A stretch of 64,000 bases of DNA from positions 11,470,001 through 11,534,000 of the forward strand of contig AP026539.1 in assembly GCA_026075535.2 (NCBI GenBank), in the 5' to 3' direction. The notes beneath the pieces were generated by a model that made no database searches, was not told where the DNA came from, and saw nothing but the letters and a program-made list of their open reading frames with translations. The stretch's first letter is position 1. Every line of letters starts with the position of its first letter. Source of the DNA: Tricholoma matsutake (Eukaryota; Basidiomycota; Agaricomycetes; Agaricales; Tricholomataceae). Positions 1 through 11,309 of this stretch are shown piece after piece. Made by a program: the position numbers and the translations under genes.

Positions 1-310
1 AGTTGGACGACTTGGGTTATGGTGGAGTTGCAAGATCCATCAAAGAACCGTAATCCAATCGGGTTAATGGATGTTGTGCTGAGTTGGTTATTCAACATGA
101 AGGAGGAGTCGAGGAAGCAATGGGAGGAACCAGAATCAATAAGGGTTCGGACAGGGGTGAAATGGACAGGAATAGTTAAGAGAGTGATTAGGGAGTCAGG
201 GTCGGAAAGAGCAGACACGTTGAGACAAATGTAGGCAGCCAAATGGGTAAGGTCAATGCAACCCCCAGCCCCAACAGCTGTATCCTGAGGGTTGCAGACT
301 ATTTTTCTGA
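1..310 (-). pseudogene. Ty3/gypsy retropepsin (protease) fragment, runs off window edge
   Basis: Reading the minus strand in the frame -1 to the gag frame gives an open stretch without stops from about 310 to the window edge. It contains LIDSGSSHCF (DSG codons at 129-137), the aspartic protease active-site loop of LTR retrotransposons. The upstream part (LITLLTIPVHF) matches the beta strands that precede the catalytic Asp in retropepsins. The protease would cut the Gag-Pol polyprotein. It directly follows the gag frame that stops at 299, so it belongs to the same element. The rest of pol lies outside the window. Whether the frame change is programmed or mutational is not settled. Confidence 0.75.
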
Positions 311-1398
311 GTCCATGGATTCAGGAATCACAGCGGATGTGCGGGCTTTTGCGGCTTTAGATTTTGGGCAGTTTCCTGCTACATGCCCTTCCTCATCACA
401 GTAAAGGCAAAGTCTTTCCCTCATGCGATGTTCTCGTTCTTCCACAGTAAGTTTGCCGCTCTTCCCCAACTTATCAGAGATGGACGACTTGGAAGTGTCC
501 TTTGTCATGGAAGACTGCTGGCTGGAGGAGCTACCCCGGGCGGAGTTTGAAGAGGATTGATTGGTAGACTGGGAGGAACTTTTGGGGGTGTCCTTCTTGA
601 CAGGGGTAGAAGAGTTCCTGGAATTCTTAGTTTCGAAGTGGGTTTCATCCTCCTGCATCCAGTAGATATCATTGCAGTCCTGTGCTTTTAAGCACAGTTC
701 TGCAAGGGTGTCAGGTTTACCACCCTGAAGGACTTCTATGCAAAGTCGGAGCAGAAGACTGCAGAAATAGTGGTCATGGAGGGCTGCCTCATTCCAATTG
801 ACCCTAGAAGCTAACTCCCAGAAGTCAACATTATACTTTGTGATGCGACCACCTTTTTTCATTGCTAAGTTGGAGAGAGCTTTTTCTGCATCCCCAACCA
901 GGTCATGCAGTCTGAAGTTGCTTTCAAGCTCGGCGAGGAAAGCTTCATAATCCCACATCCAGTGTGCGGAATCAATCAGGTCGTTAAGACCGGGTGGAAA
1001 TGAAGATTACATGAGACTAGAAAGTCTCTGAGTTTCTTTGGGTTGGAGCCATCGAAAGTGTCAGGGTCGCAAACTTTGATTTTCTAGGTCTTGAGTGTGT
1101 TGTTTTGTCGGAGGTTGCAGATACTCTCTGAGAGATTGTAAAGAACATCTATGAACCTATCCCCTGGATCAGGGTTTCCCCCCTCAGGAGGTTGATCATC
1201 AGGATCATTGGGATTGGGGTCACCCCCAGGGCCATCCAGACCACTAGGGTCATCAGGTCTGCTGGGAGGTCTGTCCTCTAGACCACGATCTTCCAACCCA
1301 TAGGGTTCAGGCTGGTTGATGCCCCCTACGTACTCAAGGGGAGTCATGAGTCGGGGTTCTTCCAGATTCACAGGAGATTGTTGGGCTTGAGTAGACAT
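299..1398 (-). pseudogene. Ty3/gypsy gag (nucleocapsid zinc knuckle), broken
   Basis: Minus-strand gag. It starts at an ATG at 1398 with an acidic, Pro/Gly-rich N-terminus, then a stop near 1082, a capsid-like stretch containing FDGSNPKKLRDFL, a frame change near 1000, and an open C-terminal part (958-299). The CCHC zinc knuckle CLYCDEEGHVAGNC lies near 368-409 and is intact. A Ser-rich linker precedes the knuckle, as in many fungal gag proteins. The product would package element RNA in the cytoplasm. One stop and one frameshift make this copy non-functional as read. Protease coding follows directly downstream in the -1 frame. Confidence 0.8.
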
Positions 1399-1435
1399 GA
1401 GGTTGGCACTGATTGATGGGGCTCTGGAGCCAATT

Positions 1436-2086
1436 TGTTGGAAAATGTCGGAAGGTCTGGAAGATACTCTGAATGTTGTGGTGGGTCGTGGGCTAGGTTA
1501 GTGTGGATCACTGAATTGCAGAGATTCCTGGAATGGTGCCGGCGCACTGAGAGTTTCTGGTCGTGTGCTGGCAAGTTTTGGTTGGGGTCATAGGAGGAGA
1601 AGAGATGAGTGAAGTGTGGATTTGTATATACTGTTAAGAACTGATCCATAAGGGCTCGTCAGAATCTGGTCGGACCCAGTGGGTGTCGATAGCAGAAGAT
1701 TGTTGGGTCGTAGCAGATTGTGAGGGGAAGTGAAAAGGACTTGGCTTCAGCTTTTAAGAAGCTGTGCCCTTCACCTCATCTGGTGTCCTAATTTCAAGAT
1801 GAAGGTTTAGAGGTGGAAGCAGAGAAGTAGTGGGTAAATGCGGGAAGGAGTACGAAAGGACTTGGGTTAAGTTCAGATGAGATTAGAACTTCAGAGGGAT
1901 ACTAGAGGTCAAGTTGAATGGAGTTCAGCCTCTTAGAGAACAGAGGTAGGAGTAGAATGGGATTTAGATTGACAGGTTAAAGTCGAGTCTATGTCGATAT
2001 ATGAACTGAGGAATACAAGGCGAAACTAACTAAGCTTAAATACTAGAGTCTGGAATAAAAGTGGAGCAGAAATGGGAGCTGTGGCA
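1436..2086 (-). repeat. Probable 5' LTR of the minus-strand Ty3/gypsy element
   Basis: On the minus strand this stretch lies just upstream of gag and ends in CAACA at 1436, followed at once by TTGGCTCCAGAGC (1433-1421), which looks like a tRNA primer-binding site (complement ends in CCA). A TATA-like TATATAC lies near 1628. The outer border at 2086 is a guess based on the nearest TG (minus sense) before unrelated pol sequence starts. No second LTR is in the window to confirm it. Confidence 0.45.
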
Positions 2087-2136
2087 GTGTCTTGACTGTG
2101 TAGATAAATTACCTGGCGGAGCTGCACAGGAATCTG

Positions 2137-2970
2137 TAGTCAAATTTGCAAAACTAGATGGCAGCCTTGGAAAGGCAGCCATGGCCGGGAATGAAGTGGA
2201 ATAAGTTGACAAATGTCAGTGGAAAAGGGTCAGATAATTGTGGGTTCCGATTGGGCAAGGAATGGATCATGACAAGAATGGACATACACTGCCCTCAGGA
2301 GTTCCAGCACTCCTTATGGATGATGAAGAGTTTAAAACTCTTCAACAGGGGGAAAAGCCAGCATCCAAACCCCCAAAACTGCCAAAATTCAGAAAAACAA
2401 ATGATAAGATGAATACCATGGAGTGCCAACCCACATCTTCTAAGGTGAAAGTGGAAGACATGATCATGGATGAAGAGGAAAAGATCCTCAACAAACAGGA
2501 CATTGTGATGACGAATCAAAGTACTCATTCCTTTTGGAACAGGCCAGTCCCTCGACCACAATATGATTGGCCACACAACCCTAGAATGCTGGATGAATGG
2601 AATGCCATGGTAGCATCCATGAGAGCATATGATGGAAACCACATGATACCTAGAGGAGGACAGTAATAACAACCTCATGAGGATGAAATAACAGAACCTT
2701 CAGAGTTCATGGGATGATATTAGAACATGAGCATCCATACAGCTGAACCCTTGGAAGGCCAATTTGGAACAGGACTTCAAAGCACTTCATGTTAGGAGTA
2801 TTATAGGTGAAAGGGCAAGTCCAGGGAGTTTGGGATTACCAAAGTGGATTACCCCTGGCTATGACAGCAGTGGCATGATGAGTTCTCAGACATCTTGGGA
2901 GGAACCCAAGATAAGCTACCACCTTGGAGAGAAGTGAACCATGAGATCCACCTCATTGATGACAACAAGT
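2137..2970 (+). pseudogene. Ty3/gypsy pol, region between protease and RT
   Basis: The longest open stretch (2238-2666) is Lys/Glu/Pro-rich and has no recognisable domain. Position immediately before the RT fingers and composition fit the variable spacer between protease and reverse transcriptase in gypsy polyproteins. A short preceding stretch (about 2095-2200) reads in another frame. No protease DSG motif was seen here. The assignment rests mainly on context. Confidence 0.45.
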
Positions 2971-2984
2971 GATATAGCTATCAC

Positions 2985-4330
2985 CTGCCAAGAGTGCCAC
3001 ATGCCCTATGTGAACAGGTTCACAAGAAGATTAACTGTTATACAAAGGCAGGCTGGTGGGAACCACAATCTGTTAGCCAAGCCACCCCAATGCTCTGTGT
3101 AAACAAGAAGGATGGAAAACTACAGACAGCTGTGGATGCACAACAACACAACAAGAATCCTATAAAGGATGTAACTCCTTTGCCAGACCAAGACATGATC
3201 TGTGAAGATGTAGCTCAAGCCAAGATTTGTTTGAAAGTTGACTTATCCAATGCATATAAACAGGTCTGAATATGAACTGAGGACATATGGAAGACTGCTT
3301 TTGCCACAATTGCAGGAACCTATGTCAGTCATGTCATGCAACAAGGAGATTGCAGTGCACCAGCAACTTTCCAATGGCTCATGACATCCATATTCTGAGA
3401 TGTCATTGGCAAATTCCTACATGTCTACCTAGATGACATATTCATCTACTCTGAATCACCTGAAGAACACAACGCACACCTTCGTATCATTTTCAAATGC
3501 CTTAGGAATGCACAACTATACCTCAAGTGGTCAAATTGCAACTTGTATGTGGAATGGGTCAACTGTCTGGGCCATATAATCAACATGGATGGTATACATG
3601 CAGATACAGACAAGCTCACCCATATTCATGAATGGTGCACCCCATGGGATTATAATGACATTCAACAATTTGTAGGCTTGGTGAATTACTTAGCAAATTT
3701 CCTGCTGGACATCACATACTACACTGGTCCTCTGCTAGCTAAGACTCAGAATGGAACCCCCTTCCATTGGCAGCCAATCCACCAGTTATGCTTTGACATG
3801 GTTAAGCAAGTCTGCTGTAAAATGCCAGTCATCACACCAATCGCCCCCAAACACCAGGATGAGCCTATATGGCTTATATGCAATGCCTCAAAATTGGGTG
3901 TAGGAGCAATGTATTGCCAGGGCCCTACCTGGAAACAGTGCCGCCCAGGGATTTATGTCTAAGAAGTTCACCACTGCCCAACACAATTATGTTGTGCATG
4001 AATTGGAAGCTCTTGCCATCCTTGAAGCCCTGTTGAAATGAGAAGACAAACTCATGGGATACCAAATACACATTATTATGGACCACAAAGCACTCAAATT
4101 TTTCCAGACTCAAGCTAACCTTACAAGTCAACAACAGAGATGGACAGATTATCTTTCTTGGTTCAACTTTGACATCACATACATTAAGGGTGAACTCAAC
4201 AAAGTAGCCAATTGCCTATCCCAGTATTATGAAAGTGATACCATGGCCAACATTCACCAGCCTCATGATTATGTCCAAGCCAACATCTGGATTGACCCAT
4301 CAGGAGAAGATTTGCCAGCCCAATGCTTCT
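2985..4330 (+). pseudogene. Ty3/gypsy reverse transcriptase and RNase H, broken
   Basis: Recognisable RT landmarks in order are KKDGKLQTAVDAQQHN (fingers), LKVDLSNAYKQV (catalytic block with the first Asp), and HVYLDDIFIYS near 3420-3450 with an intact YxDD box. Connection and RNase H follow: LICNASKLGVGAMYCQG near 3880-3920, then after a frame change near 3955 KKFTTAQHNYVVHELEALAIL and IIMDHKALKFF. Stops occur at 3269, near 3400, near 3960 and near 4040. The enzyme would copy element RNA to DNA, but this copy cannot make one protein. Confidence 0.8.
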
Positions 4331-5690
4331 GAGAAGCTACATCCAAAGTGGTTGAACTACAAGCAATCCATGACACTGAGCTCTGATGCAGTAAACACCT
4401 TCAAGAGCAACAGGCAACATGTGATCTAGAAGCCAAATTTATGGAAGAGGCTAACCAACATATTACTGACCACATGTCTAAGGAAGGAAACCCTCCATTG
4501 GTATCAGAAGGATCAAACCCTTCATTGTATGGTGACAATCTCACCATTGGCAGAGGCACTGTTTGAACAAACTTCAAATGCCATGCCAATAACTTGGGGA
4601 AGTGAGGATTTTACAAAGCAAATCTGAGCTGGATACAAAGATGATAAGCTACTTGCACTTATCCTGGACAAACCAGAGGAATATTGGGACTTCATCATCA
4701 AAGACAACCTCATTTGACAGAATAATCAACATCATGATGTATCCTGTGTAATTGAAACATCATTACCCAGATTTTGGATCAAGCCCCCACTATACTAGGG
4801 CACTTTGGAGACCAATGAATGGCAGAATATGTTTGACGATGGTACTGGTGGCCCCTTATGGCCAAAGACACCCATGAATTCTGCCAAACCTGTGAGCCCT
4901 GTCAATGTGTGAAAGGGTCTAATCCCAGACCCATCAGAAAGCTCCACCCATTGCCCGTGCCCACCAAACCATGGGACTCTATCAGGATGGAACTCATAGG
5001 ACCCAAATCGAAAGGCTTTAATTATCTTTGGGTGATTATATGCCAGATGACTAGCATGGTACACTTAATACCAGTCCATACCAAGATGAAGGCATCAGAA
5101 TTATCATGGATCTACCAATGAGAGATTGTTCACTTGCATTGGCTCCCAAGCTCAATTGTGAGCAATAGGGACTCAAAGTTCACTTCAAAGTGGTGGTGTG
5201 AACTCCACAAAATCCTAGGGACCAAATTGTTGATGTCTACATCCTGCCACCTTCAAATGGATGGTCAAACTGAATGTGCCAACTGCAATGTTGGGCAAAT
5301 TTTCCATACAATTGTCTGTAACAATAAAAAGGATTGAGTTGACAGAGTTGACCTTATGGAGTTTGCAATCAATGCCAGGGTCTCTGGCACCACCAAATAT
5401 GCCCCATTTGAGCTAAATAGTGGGTATATACCTTCTATGATTTGCAAGATCTGTTCAGATGTTGTCATACCCAAAGGGATAAAGGAGTTTGCCAGACAAG
5501 CACTACAAAACCTCACCAATGCACATGACACAATTATTGAGGTGTGGGTATTCCAAATCCACCATGCCAATAACTGCCATACTACTGAACCAAAGGGGAC
5601 TTGGTATTCTTGTCTACAAAGAACCTCAACTTGCCAACCAGATGTGCCCAAAAACTTTGCCCAAAGTTTATAGGACCATACAGAATCCTC
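4331..5690 (+). pseudogene. Ty3/gypsy integrase, broken
   Basis: The zinc-binding N-terminal part can be followed through WYWWPLMAKDTHEFC and CEPCQCVK (about 4840-4915). The catalytic core continues with WDSIRMELIGPKSKGFNYLW, SSIVSNRDSKFTSKWW (5150-5200, second catalytic Asp) and HLQMDGQTECANCNVGQI (5245-5300), where the usual final Glu region is present but altered. The core is interrupted by stops at 5119 and 5335. It would insert the cDNA into the host genome. The segment 4331-4790 reads as the weakly conserved spacer between RNase H and integrase. Confidence 0.7.
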
Positions 5691-5699
5691 GAGGCAAGG

Positions 5700-6063
5700 C
5701 CTGAGACATCCACTTATACATTGGAACTACCTACAGCATTACAGGCAAGACAGATTGTACCATCCTTCCATGCATCACTGTTACAGCTCTACCATGCAAA
5801 CAACAACACTATGTTTCCCAATAGAGTACAACTGGAACCATATGACTTTGGAGCACCAGATGATCATGAATGGTTTGTTGAAGACCTAATAGGACACTGA
5901 TGGGCTGGGAAGGAAAGAACCTTGAATTTGAAGTTTGATGGTCATTGGGCGACACCACCTGGGAACCAATGAGTTCATGCAAAGAACTTGTGGCCTTGGA
6001 CCAATACCTTGAAATCCAGGGTGTACAACGACCATCCCAATTTGCCAAACACAGAACTTAGAT
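5700..6063 (+). pseudogene. C-terminal chromodomain-like segment of the same gypsy pol
   Basis: After QIVPSFHASLLQLYH, typical of the post-integrase linker, the frame reads WFVEDLIGH and then, after one frame change near 5898, GWEGKNLEFEV and SLGDTTWEPMSSCKEL. This pattern (aromatic, acidic, then W-E-P) matches a chromodomain, which in chromoviruses steers integration to marked chromatin. A stop inside the segment and the frame change show decay. Confidence 0.6.
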
Positions 6064-6324
6064 AACCAAAGAAATAGCCTGACCATAGGAACCTACAAAA
6101 AAAAACATTTTTCTTCAAACCAAGTTCCTCTCGCCTACATTGACAGCACAACACCCATTCACTTTCAACAAAGACAGATTACATCAAATCCATCAAAATG
6201 CAATGCTCATACTCATACACATCCAGTAATGACAGCTGAGGTAGAGGTATAGGAAGGAGTCTGCAAAGTTCCAGAGTGAACTCTGCAGGGGGAAGGAGCC
6301 AGTACTCACCAGAATGATGCCAAC

Positions 6325-6594
6325 ATGGATGATATAGATCACCCACCTACCAACAAACACAATGATCACCTAATGCAATGGAAGTTGATGACACCCCATG
6401 CAGCTGGATTGATGATCGTTGCAATCAGGGCCCCCCCTGCGACTGATGGCATCATTTATGAACTAATCAAACGATTGGGAAATATTGGTATTGACAAAGC
6501 ATACATGGAATTCTTACAACAAGACATAATGGCCCAGGTAGTCATAGGACAACTACTTGACAAGATTGATGGCCTTCAGAATGAGGTTGATTGA
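6325..6594 (+). pseudogene. Unrecognised short reading frame behind the gypsy pol
   Basis: An 89-codon frame with no domain I recognise. It is rich in Ile/Asp and predicted soluble. It lies 260 bp behind the decayed gypsy pol and before another unrecognised frame at 7420-8193, so both may belong to extra coding capacity of one element or to a different truncated element. It may also be a chance frame. Confidence 0.25.
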
Positions 6595-7419
6595 GCCTAG
6601 TGAACTGCCATGACTCTGGCATCTTGAATGATGGCTGATTCATGCAAACACCCTGTCTCACCTGCTAGTCAAAGCCCCAAGAATAAAGACTGCTGGCCCC
6701 ATAAGGTCTGTAGTCAGGAGCCACCCCCTGAGATATGGCCCCCCTCCTTGCCAAGGCAAGCGGTGGCTGTGAGCTGTCTACAATGGCCCCTTCCGCCCCC
6801 ACCATACCAAGAAGACTACTATCATTCTTGACCAATAACACCACCATCATGTCATCATAACTCCCCACCACCTCACTGCCATGAATCACTACCCAGACAT
6901 AGGAACTCACCTCCACCACATTGACACCCACCACCTAGATGGAGAACCCTGTCCCTGCCCCCTTGTTGAGAACACACACTGTTGAGGCCACCCTCTAAGG
7001 TGCTATGGGTCCTCAGTGTCCTGTTCCTGAGTGCTGGCCCCATCATGATATATATTGACCTGACCATTCACCAAAGGGTTCCAACATCCCTGCAGCTGAA
7101 CAGTCAACCCAACTGACCTTGTCATCTGGCCCCACATCTGTGCCTGCACCTGCATCTGCTCCTGCACCTACATTGGCACCCACTCCTTTAACCATCGTGG
7201 TCCTATCCCTTCAGCACTGAAACCAACATTGGTGTGACCTGGTGAGCCCATTCATGACACACCACCGCTTGATGAAAAGGAGGACTCCCAATCAGACATC
7301 CAGGAAGCTCCAGTGGTGACAATGACAAGGGACACAAGGAAGTCGGAAAAGCAGAGTTTGTAGTGTCATGGGAATAATATGCTGCCAGCCAACCTGGCTG
7401 CATTCCAGAGGGACTAGGT
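6595..7419. other. No gene recognised
   Basis: C-rich sequence with only short, overlapping frames (Pro/His-rich in one direction, Gly/Val-rich in the other). It resembles a decayed low-complexity coding linker leading into the frame at 7420, but no motif supports a gene. Confidence 0.4.
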
Positions 7420-8193
7420 GTGGTCATTGTCAATGACAAATATGAATGCAACAATGAGCTCTGGATGATGCTCAGCCATTCCATATTCTATTCAGTCAAG
7501 TCCAATCATGTGTATGCTGGCAAGACCACAGCTGTGGCCAACATCTTTGAGGGTCACCTGGACAACCCTTACATGACTGAGGGTGGTTGCTGCCTGTACT
7601 CTTACCTACCCCAAGTGTTCCCTATGAACCCCCATGAGGTTGTGTGAGGGGTACAGTTTATCAATGATTACAAGGAAATAGCCATCAACCACGTGGAGGC
7701 CTACAGGCTGCTGGCTGAATTCCATTGTGTTGCTGGCAGCTTCATACCTGAGCTATGGGACCTAGCCATGCAAGAAATTCTGAAGGACAAAGTATATGCA
7801 CACAAAGTAATATGACCCCACCCCAACAACCACCAGCTATGGGAGAACTTTCCTGTCCGCTGCAATGAGGACATGTTCATCAGTAACTCCCAGAATTGAA
7901 CCCAAGGCACAGGATTGCCACCTATTACTGGTGAACAAATGCTTGATATCAACACTGTCACTCAATACATCATGCACCATGGGAGGCTCAGCAGCAGCAA
8001 TGCCATCCATGGTGTTGCTATGAACTTTGCAATGCAAGTTGATCATTGCAGCATGTTTGGATACTCACTTGGACGTGCCTTGGGTCCCTGCCCACTTGCA
8101 GCCTGCTCAGACTTCATGAGAGTTTATGGATGTGAGGTAGCCCTCCCTGGTTACTACTGCAAGGCATTTGGAATGTATCTTACCCCAACATGA
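7420..8193 (+). pseudogene. Unrecognised, uniformly TGA-interrupted reading frame of about 258 codons
   Basis: One frame runs from 7420 to 8193 and is broken only by TGA codons at about 7645, 7813 and 7897. The translation is protein-like (NDYKEIAINHVEAYRLLAEF, ENFPVRCNEDMFISN, LGRALGPCPLAACSDFMRVY) and is not a shadow of another gene. All three stops could come from CGA (Arg) by one C-to-T change, as in other elements of this window. I do not recognise the family. Its position between a gypsy pol and an LTR-like sequence suggests an accessory retrotransposon product. Confidence 0.45.
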
Positions 8194-8521
8194 CACCCTC
8201 ACCATTCGGCCCTTCAATGACCAAATAGTGTCTGACCTCACCCCCAATGGCCTTATAGACCACCTGACTTCACATGGTATATCCCCTTCATGGATTGACC
8301 ATGTGTACACCTTTGGCCTCCATCACCTCAACCATCAGTCTCACCTTTGACCTGGACCCTTCCAAGAACTATACTGCTGCACTGATCGCAAGCCCCTCGA
8401 ACAGTTGGATTGCCTCAGAACTCCTTCAGCCATTCCCCAGTGGGATGGTTGGTAGAGCCTGTTAGGGTGACACCCATTATCTGCTAGCTAAGACCATGTG
8501 GGTTCTCTCTACAAGAAGGGG

Positions 8522-8761
8522 GTGGGATCCATGCATGTGATGGGGGAATTGATGGGTTTGATGTGAGGGGTCATTTATAGATGAGTTTGTTGAGATATAG
8601 GTGGAATACCTAAGAGAACCCAACTGGGGTCCCCTAGGCATATATTTAGGGTTTATATACTATGTTACATATATTGTACATTGTTGTTACTGATGTGCAC
8701 ATACATGCACATACATCTTGATGCATGCAAAATAAAATTCTCATGCTATCAAAGTGTAGCA
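8522..8761 (+). repeat. Possible LTR
   Basis: A purine tract (AAGAAGGGGG) ends at 8521 and is followed by TGGGATCC. The stretch has a TATA-like region (tatatactatg near 8655) and a polyadenylation-like AATAAA near 8730, and can be closed at GTAGCA (8761). TTTGGTGTCATTGGGC follows, which resembles a primer-binding site. No second copy is in the window, so orientation and borders are uncertain. The 327 bp before it (8194-8521) hold only small frames. Confidence 0.35.
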
Positions 8762-8984
8762 TAATTTGGTGTCATTGGGCATAATTCGACATAGTAAAAT
8801 AAAACAAATTTTTATTAGGTAATGGAGCAGTTTCCTAACATTACCCCCCTTTTATGCCTTGACTTCCAGGTGAGAAAATATTGTATCTGTCCCCTCCATA
8901 AATTTTTGGTAAGGCCAGAATCTCATCCCCTCATACACCATTCTCGCAATGCGACACAGAGCATTCAGATTACATTTAAAGAAT

Positions 8985-9165
8985 TGGGCGATAGTGTTTT
9001 AAGGTCCAGTTTGGTCTGGTTTTCTGACCCCTAAGAGGGCAACCAGTCCGAACCATTGCCCACATTTGATGGACCGCAACTGAACTGAATAGAACTGGTT
9101 CTATTCAGTTTGGTTGCCCCCAAAAGACCGGTTTCAACTGGTCATACCACTAATTTTGTAACTAA
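8985..9165 (-). repeat. Diverged repeat, inverted relative to 12550-12735
   Basis: Contains short self-complementary runs built on GGTCCAGTTTGGTCTGG and ACTGAACTGAATAGAACTGG. Read on the minus strand it resembles 12550-12735 (shared GACCAGACCAA, TTGGTCCAGTTCAGT-like runs and GCAACCA words). The two copies enclose the block of hairpin modules and the compact LTR element. They may be decayed terminal inverted repeats of a lost element, but the similarity is patchy by eye. Confidence 0.3.
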
Positions 9166-9205
9166 ATTCTATTATATAGTAAATAAAACTAATTACATTT
9201 ACACC

Positions 9206-9291
9206 CTGCGAGCAGTTGCTCGCAGCAGTGGGATATTACTAAGAGAATGGAAATAAAAGTGAATTAGAAAGAAAAAAACACACCCCACCGT
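9206..9291 (-). repeat. Hairpin-intron module, inverted copy 1 (left of the LTR insertion)
   Basis: Contains the 20-nt palindrome CTGCGAGCAGTTGCTCGCAG (9206-9225, nine-base stem, two-base loop). On the minus strand it is preceded by an intron-like run starting GTGTGTTTTTTTC, with CTAATTCAC as branch-like site and ending TTCTCTTAG near 9237. The module is cut at 9291 by the compact LTR element. Other copies lie at 12033-12195, 36649-36846, 36941-37040, 37316-37458 and 41277-47410. Confidence 0.65.
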
Positions 9292-9486
9292 TGTAACCGT
9301 GCACCCAGGTGTGCACTGCACTCAGGTCATGTGCAGGTTAGCCTGTGTCATGTGATCATGTTGATATCCATTTGTGGTAGATACAGTAGACATCATTCAA
9401 TCCTTGCATCGCAACCACATCTGAGCATGTGTGTGAGCGAGTCCAAGTCATTCCCTGTGCACTCTGCTAGAGACTGCACATCTCCA
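9292..9486 (+). repeat. Left LTR of the compact element
   Basis: 195 bp, same length as the right copy at 11310-11504. The two differ at roughly ten positions, most of them C/T or G/A at CpG or former CpG sites. TG and CA borders are present. Confidence 0.88.
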
Positions 9487-9618
9487 TTTGGTGACGACAG
9501 GGATTTTCTCTCAGTCTTGGTCTCTGTTTTTTTCTCTCTGTCTTTCTCCACCTGTTTGAGCACCAGGCTCATTCAGACCTGTCTACCACACTCTCACCTC
9601 TTCCTAACCTTCACAAAA

Positions 9619-10026
9619 ATGAAATTTATTGGTCTTTTCTGGGGTGATTACAAACATGATGACCCTGTCAACTTCCTGTGCCAACTTGAGCTGTCCACCT
9701 TGGAAATGGAAGTCACTGATGAGATGATTGACAAAATGATGCTACACATATTTGAAATACATCTGAAGTCTCTCTCATATGCAGAATTTGGTGGAGAGAT
9801 CTACCTGCAACACAAAAGGGAGCACCTCTGCAACGTGTTCAAGAAGGAGTGGCTGAAGAACACCATCACCCCAAGGTCCACAACCCCACCTCATTCCAGT
9901 GCATTGAGTCCAGCCCTACCATTTCCTCCACTGAAACCTCCCCTTCTGTTGCTACATCACAGTCAATGTCACAATCAATGGCTACAGCACCACAGGCATC
10001 ATCTGCAACATCAACAGCAACGATGA
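9619..10026 (+). pseudogene. Gag-like frame of the compact LTR element
   Basis: Starts at the first good ATG after the left LTR (9619). The N-terminal 80 residues (GLFWGDYKHDDPVNFLCQLE, then EFGGEIYLQHKREHLCNVFKKEW) have the aromatic/charged pattern of retrotransposon capsid proteins, which is my basis for calling it gag-like. No zinc knuckle is seen. The frame then drifts into His/Pro-rich sequence and stops. The next frames, 9849-10178 and 10061-10825, continue a Ser/Thr/Pro-rich translation, so frameshifts have split one longer protein. The upstream in-frame start inside the LTR (9331) was not used. Confidence 0.5.
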
Positions 10027-10060
10027 CAACTTCCACAGTTACATCCACCTCGGAAACCCA

Positions 10061-11081
10061 ATGGCACAACCACCACACATCCCTGTACCCCCAAGCTTGT
10101 CAACGGCACCCCCAGACACGTCACATCCACCCACAATGCACCACGGAAATGCTGACGAAATGGCCATGTCATCACTGACAGAACCAACACTGACTGATCA
10201 AACAGTTGTGGAACAGCAGTCTACACCCGAAAAGAAGAGAGGTACCACCCTCTGTGCACCCCCTCAAGCCCTCGTAACCCCTCAGTTGCCTGTTGAAACC
10301 CCCCTGCCGCCACCATCATTGACTGCCATATCATGGTTGATGACCCCAACACTGCCAATGCAAACAGCCCCAGAACAGCTTCCTGCACCCACAGAAAAAC
10401 AAGCCAAACCCCCCAGACCACCAGACCCTTCCACTCGAGCCCCTGCAGCCCTGCAGCCCCCTGTCGAGCCTCCCAAAAACCCGACATTGACGACAGCAGT
10501 CCCACCGGCAATAATGGTCAAAGACCAGTTGTCTACAGCCCAAATGAAACAAGAGGAACCTACCAGCACACCCCATATATCGCCTGCAACCCCTGCAGCA
10601 TCATTTGAACCCCCCCCTGCCACTACCATCGTCCACTGCCACATCATGGTCGACAACCTCAACGCTGCCAACTCAGACGGCCCCAGAACAACATCCTGCA
10701 CTCCCAGAACGACGAATGACCCCTCTAAAACCACTAGAGCCACCCCCTCGACCACCTGCTTCACTCCCCATATCACCATCAACTGCCACACCGCCACTCT
10801 TGAAACTGTTTTCCCCAGCTGCTGACTCCCTTTTTTGGACTGCTGTTCTAGTCATTGCCTATTTCATTGCATTTATGTGTCTTGATGCTGCACCTGTCCC
10901 CCTACTGCCCATTCCCCCAGAACTGGATGACGACCCCTCTCTAGAGTCAACGACGCAATCCCCCCATCCGTTTCCATGCCAACCTACTCAGGAACCCCAG
11001 TCTCGTCAAATCACAGCCCCAAACGAGAGATGGCAGCCATGGAAATGGCAGGCTATGATGACAAGTAGCTGTGTTCACTGA
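10061..11081 (+). pseudogene. Proline-rich protein with C-terminal membrane segment, frame-shifted
   Basis: Two overlapping frames (10061-10825 and 10605-11081) encode a Pro/Thr-rich protein with an internal duplication of about 310 bp. SW..TPTLPMQTAPEQLPA near 10330-10390 corresponds to SW..STLPTQTAPEQHPA near 10650-10710. After a frameshift between the repeats the C-terminal part holds one hydrophobic helix (LFWTAVLVIAYFIAFMCL, about 10830-10885) and a short acidic tail. A Pro-rich stalk and one membrane segment suggest a membrane-anchored protein. Function is unknown, and the element is non-autonomous, so it may be a passenger. Confidence 0.45.
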
Positions 11082-11309
11082 AAAATGCCAGTATCTCAAT
11101 GGCATCCCCCAGCATAACCCACTGTTCTCGTCCACCACCCAAGAGAGCCTGTGATCATCATCAAGCATGCTGGATTCTTTTCTTTTCTTATGATGGATAT
11201 TTTTTTTAATGTCGTTGCTATTAATTGACTTCTTTTGATATACTTTTAGATATCTTTTAGAGCATTTTTCTGAGGCAACGAGGGTGTTGCCTTTGTGGAG
11301 AGGGGCACA

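Larger units (their letters stand above)
2090..6063 (+). mobile_element. Heavily decayed plus-strand Ty3/gypsy element (pol only)
   Basis: Reverse transcriptase, RNase H, integrase and a C-terminal chromodomain-like segment can be read in order on the plus strand, with stops or frame changes every few hundred bases. No gag was recognised and the 5' end abuts the LTR of the minus-strand element at 1436-2086. This suggests 5' truncation or later insertion of that element. Domain order (RT, RNase H, integrase) places it in Ty3/gypsy rather than Ty1/copia. Confidence 0.8.

Noticed and set aside
9331..9618. Upstream start of the 231-codon frame beginning in the LTR
   Set aside because: The first 96 codons are LTR and leader sequence; the ATG at 9619 is the likely start.
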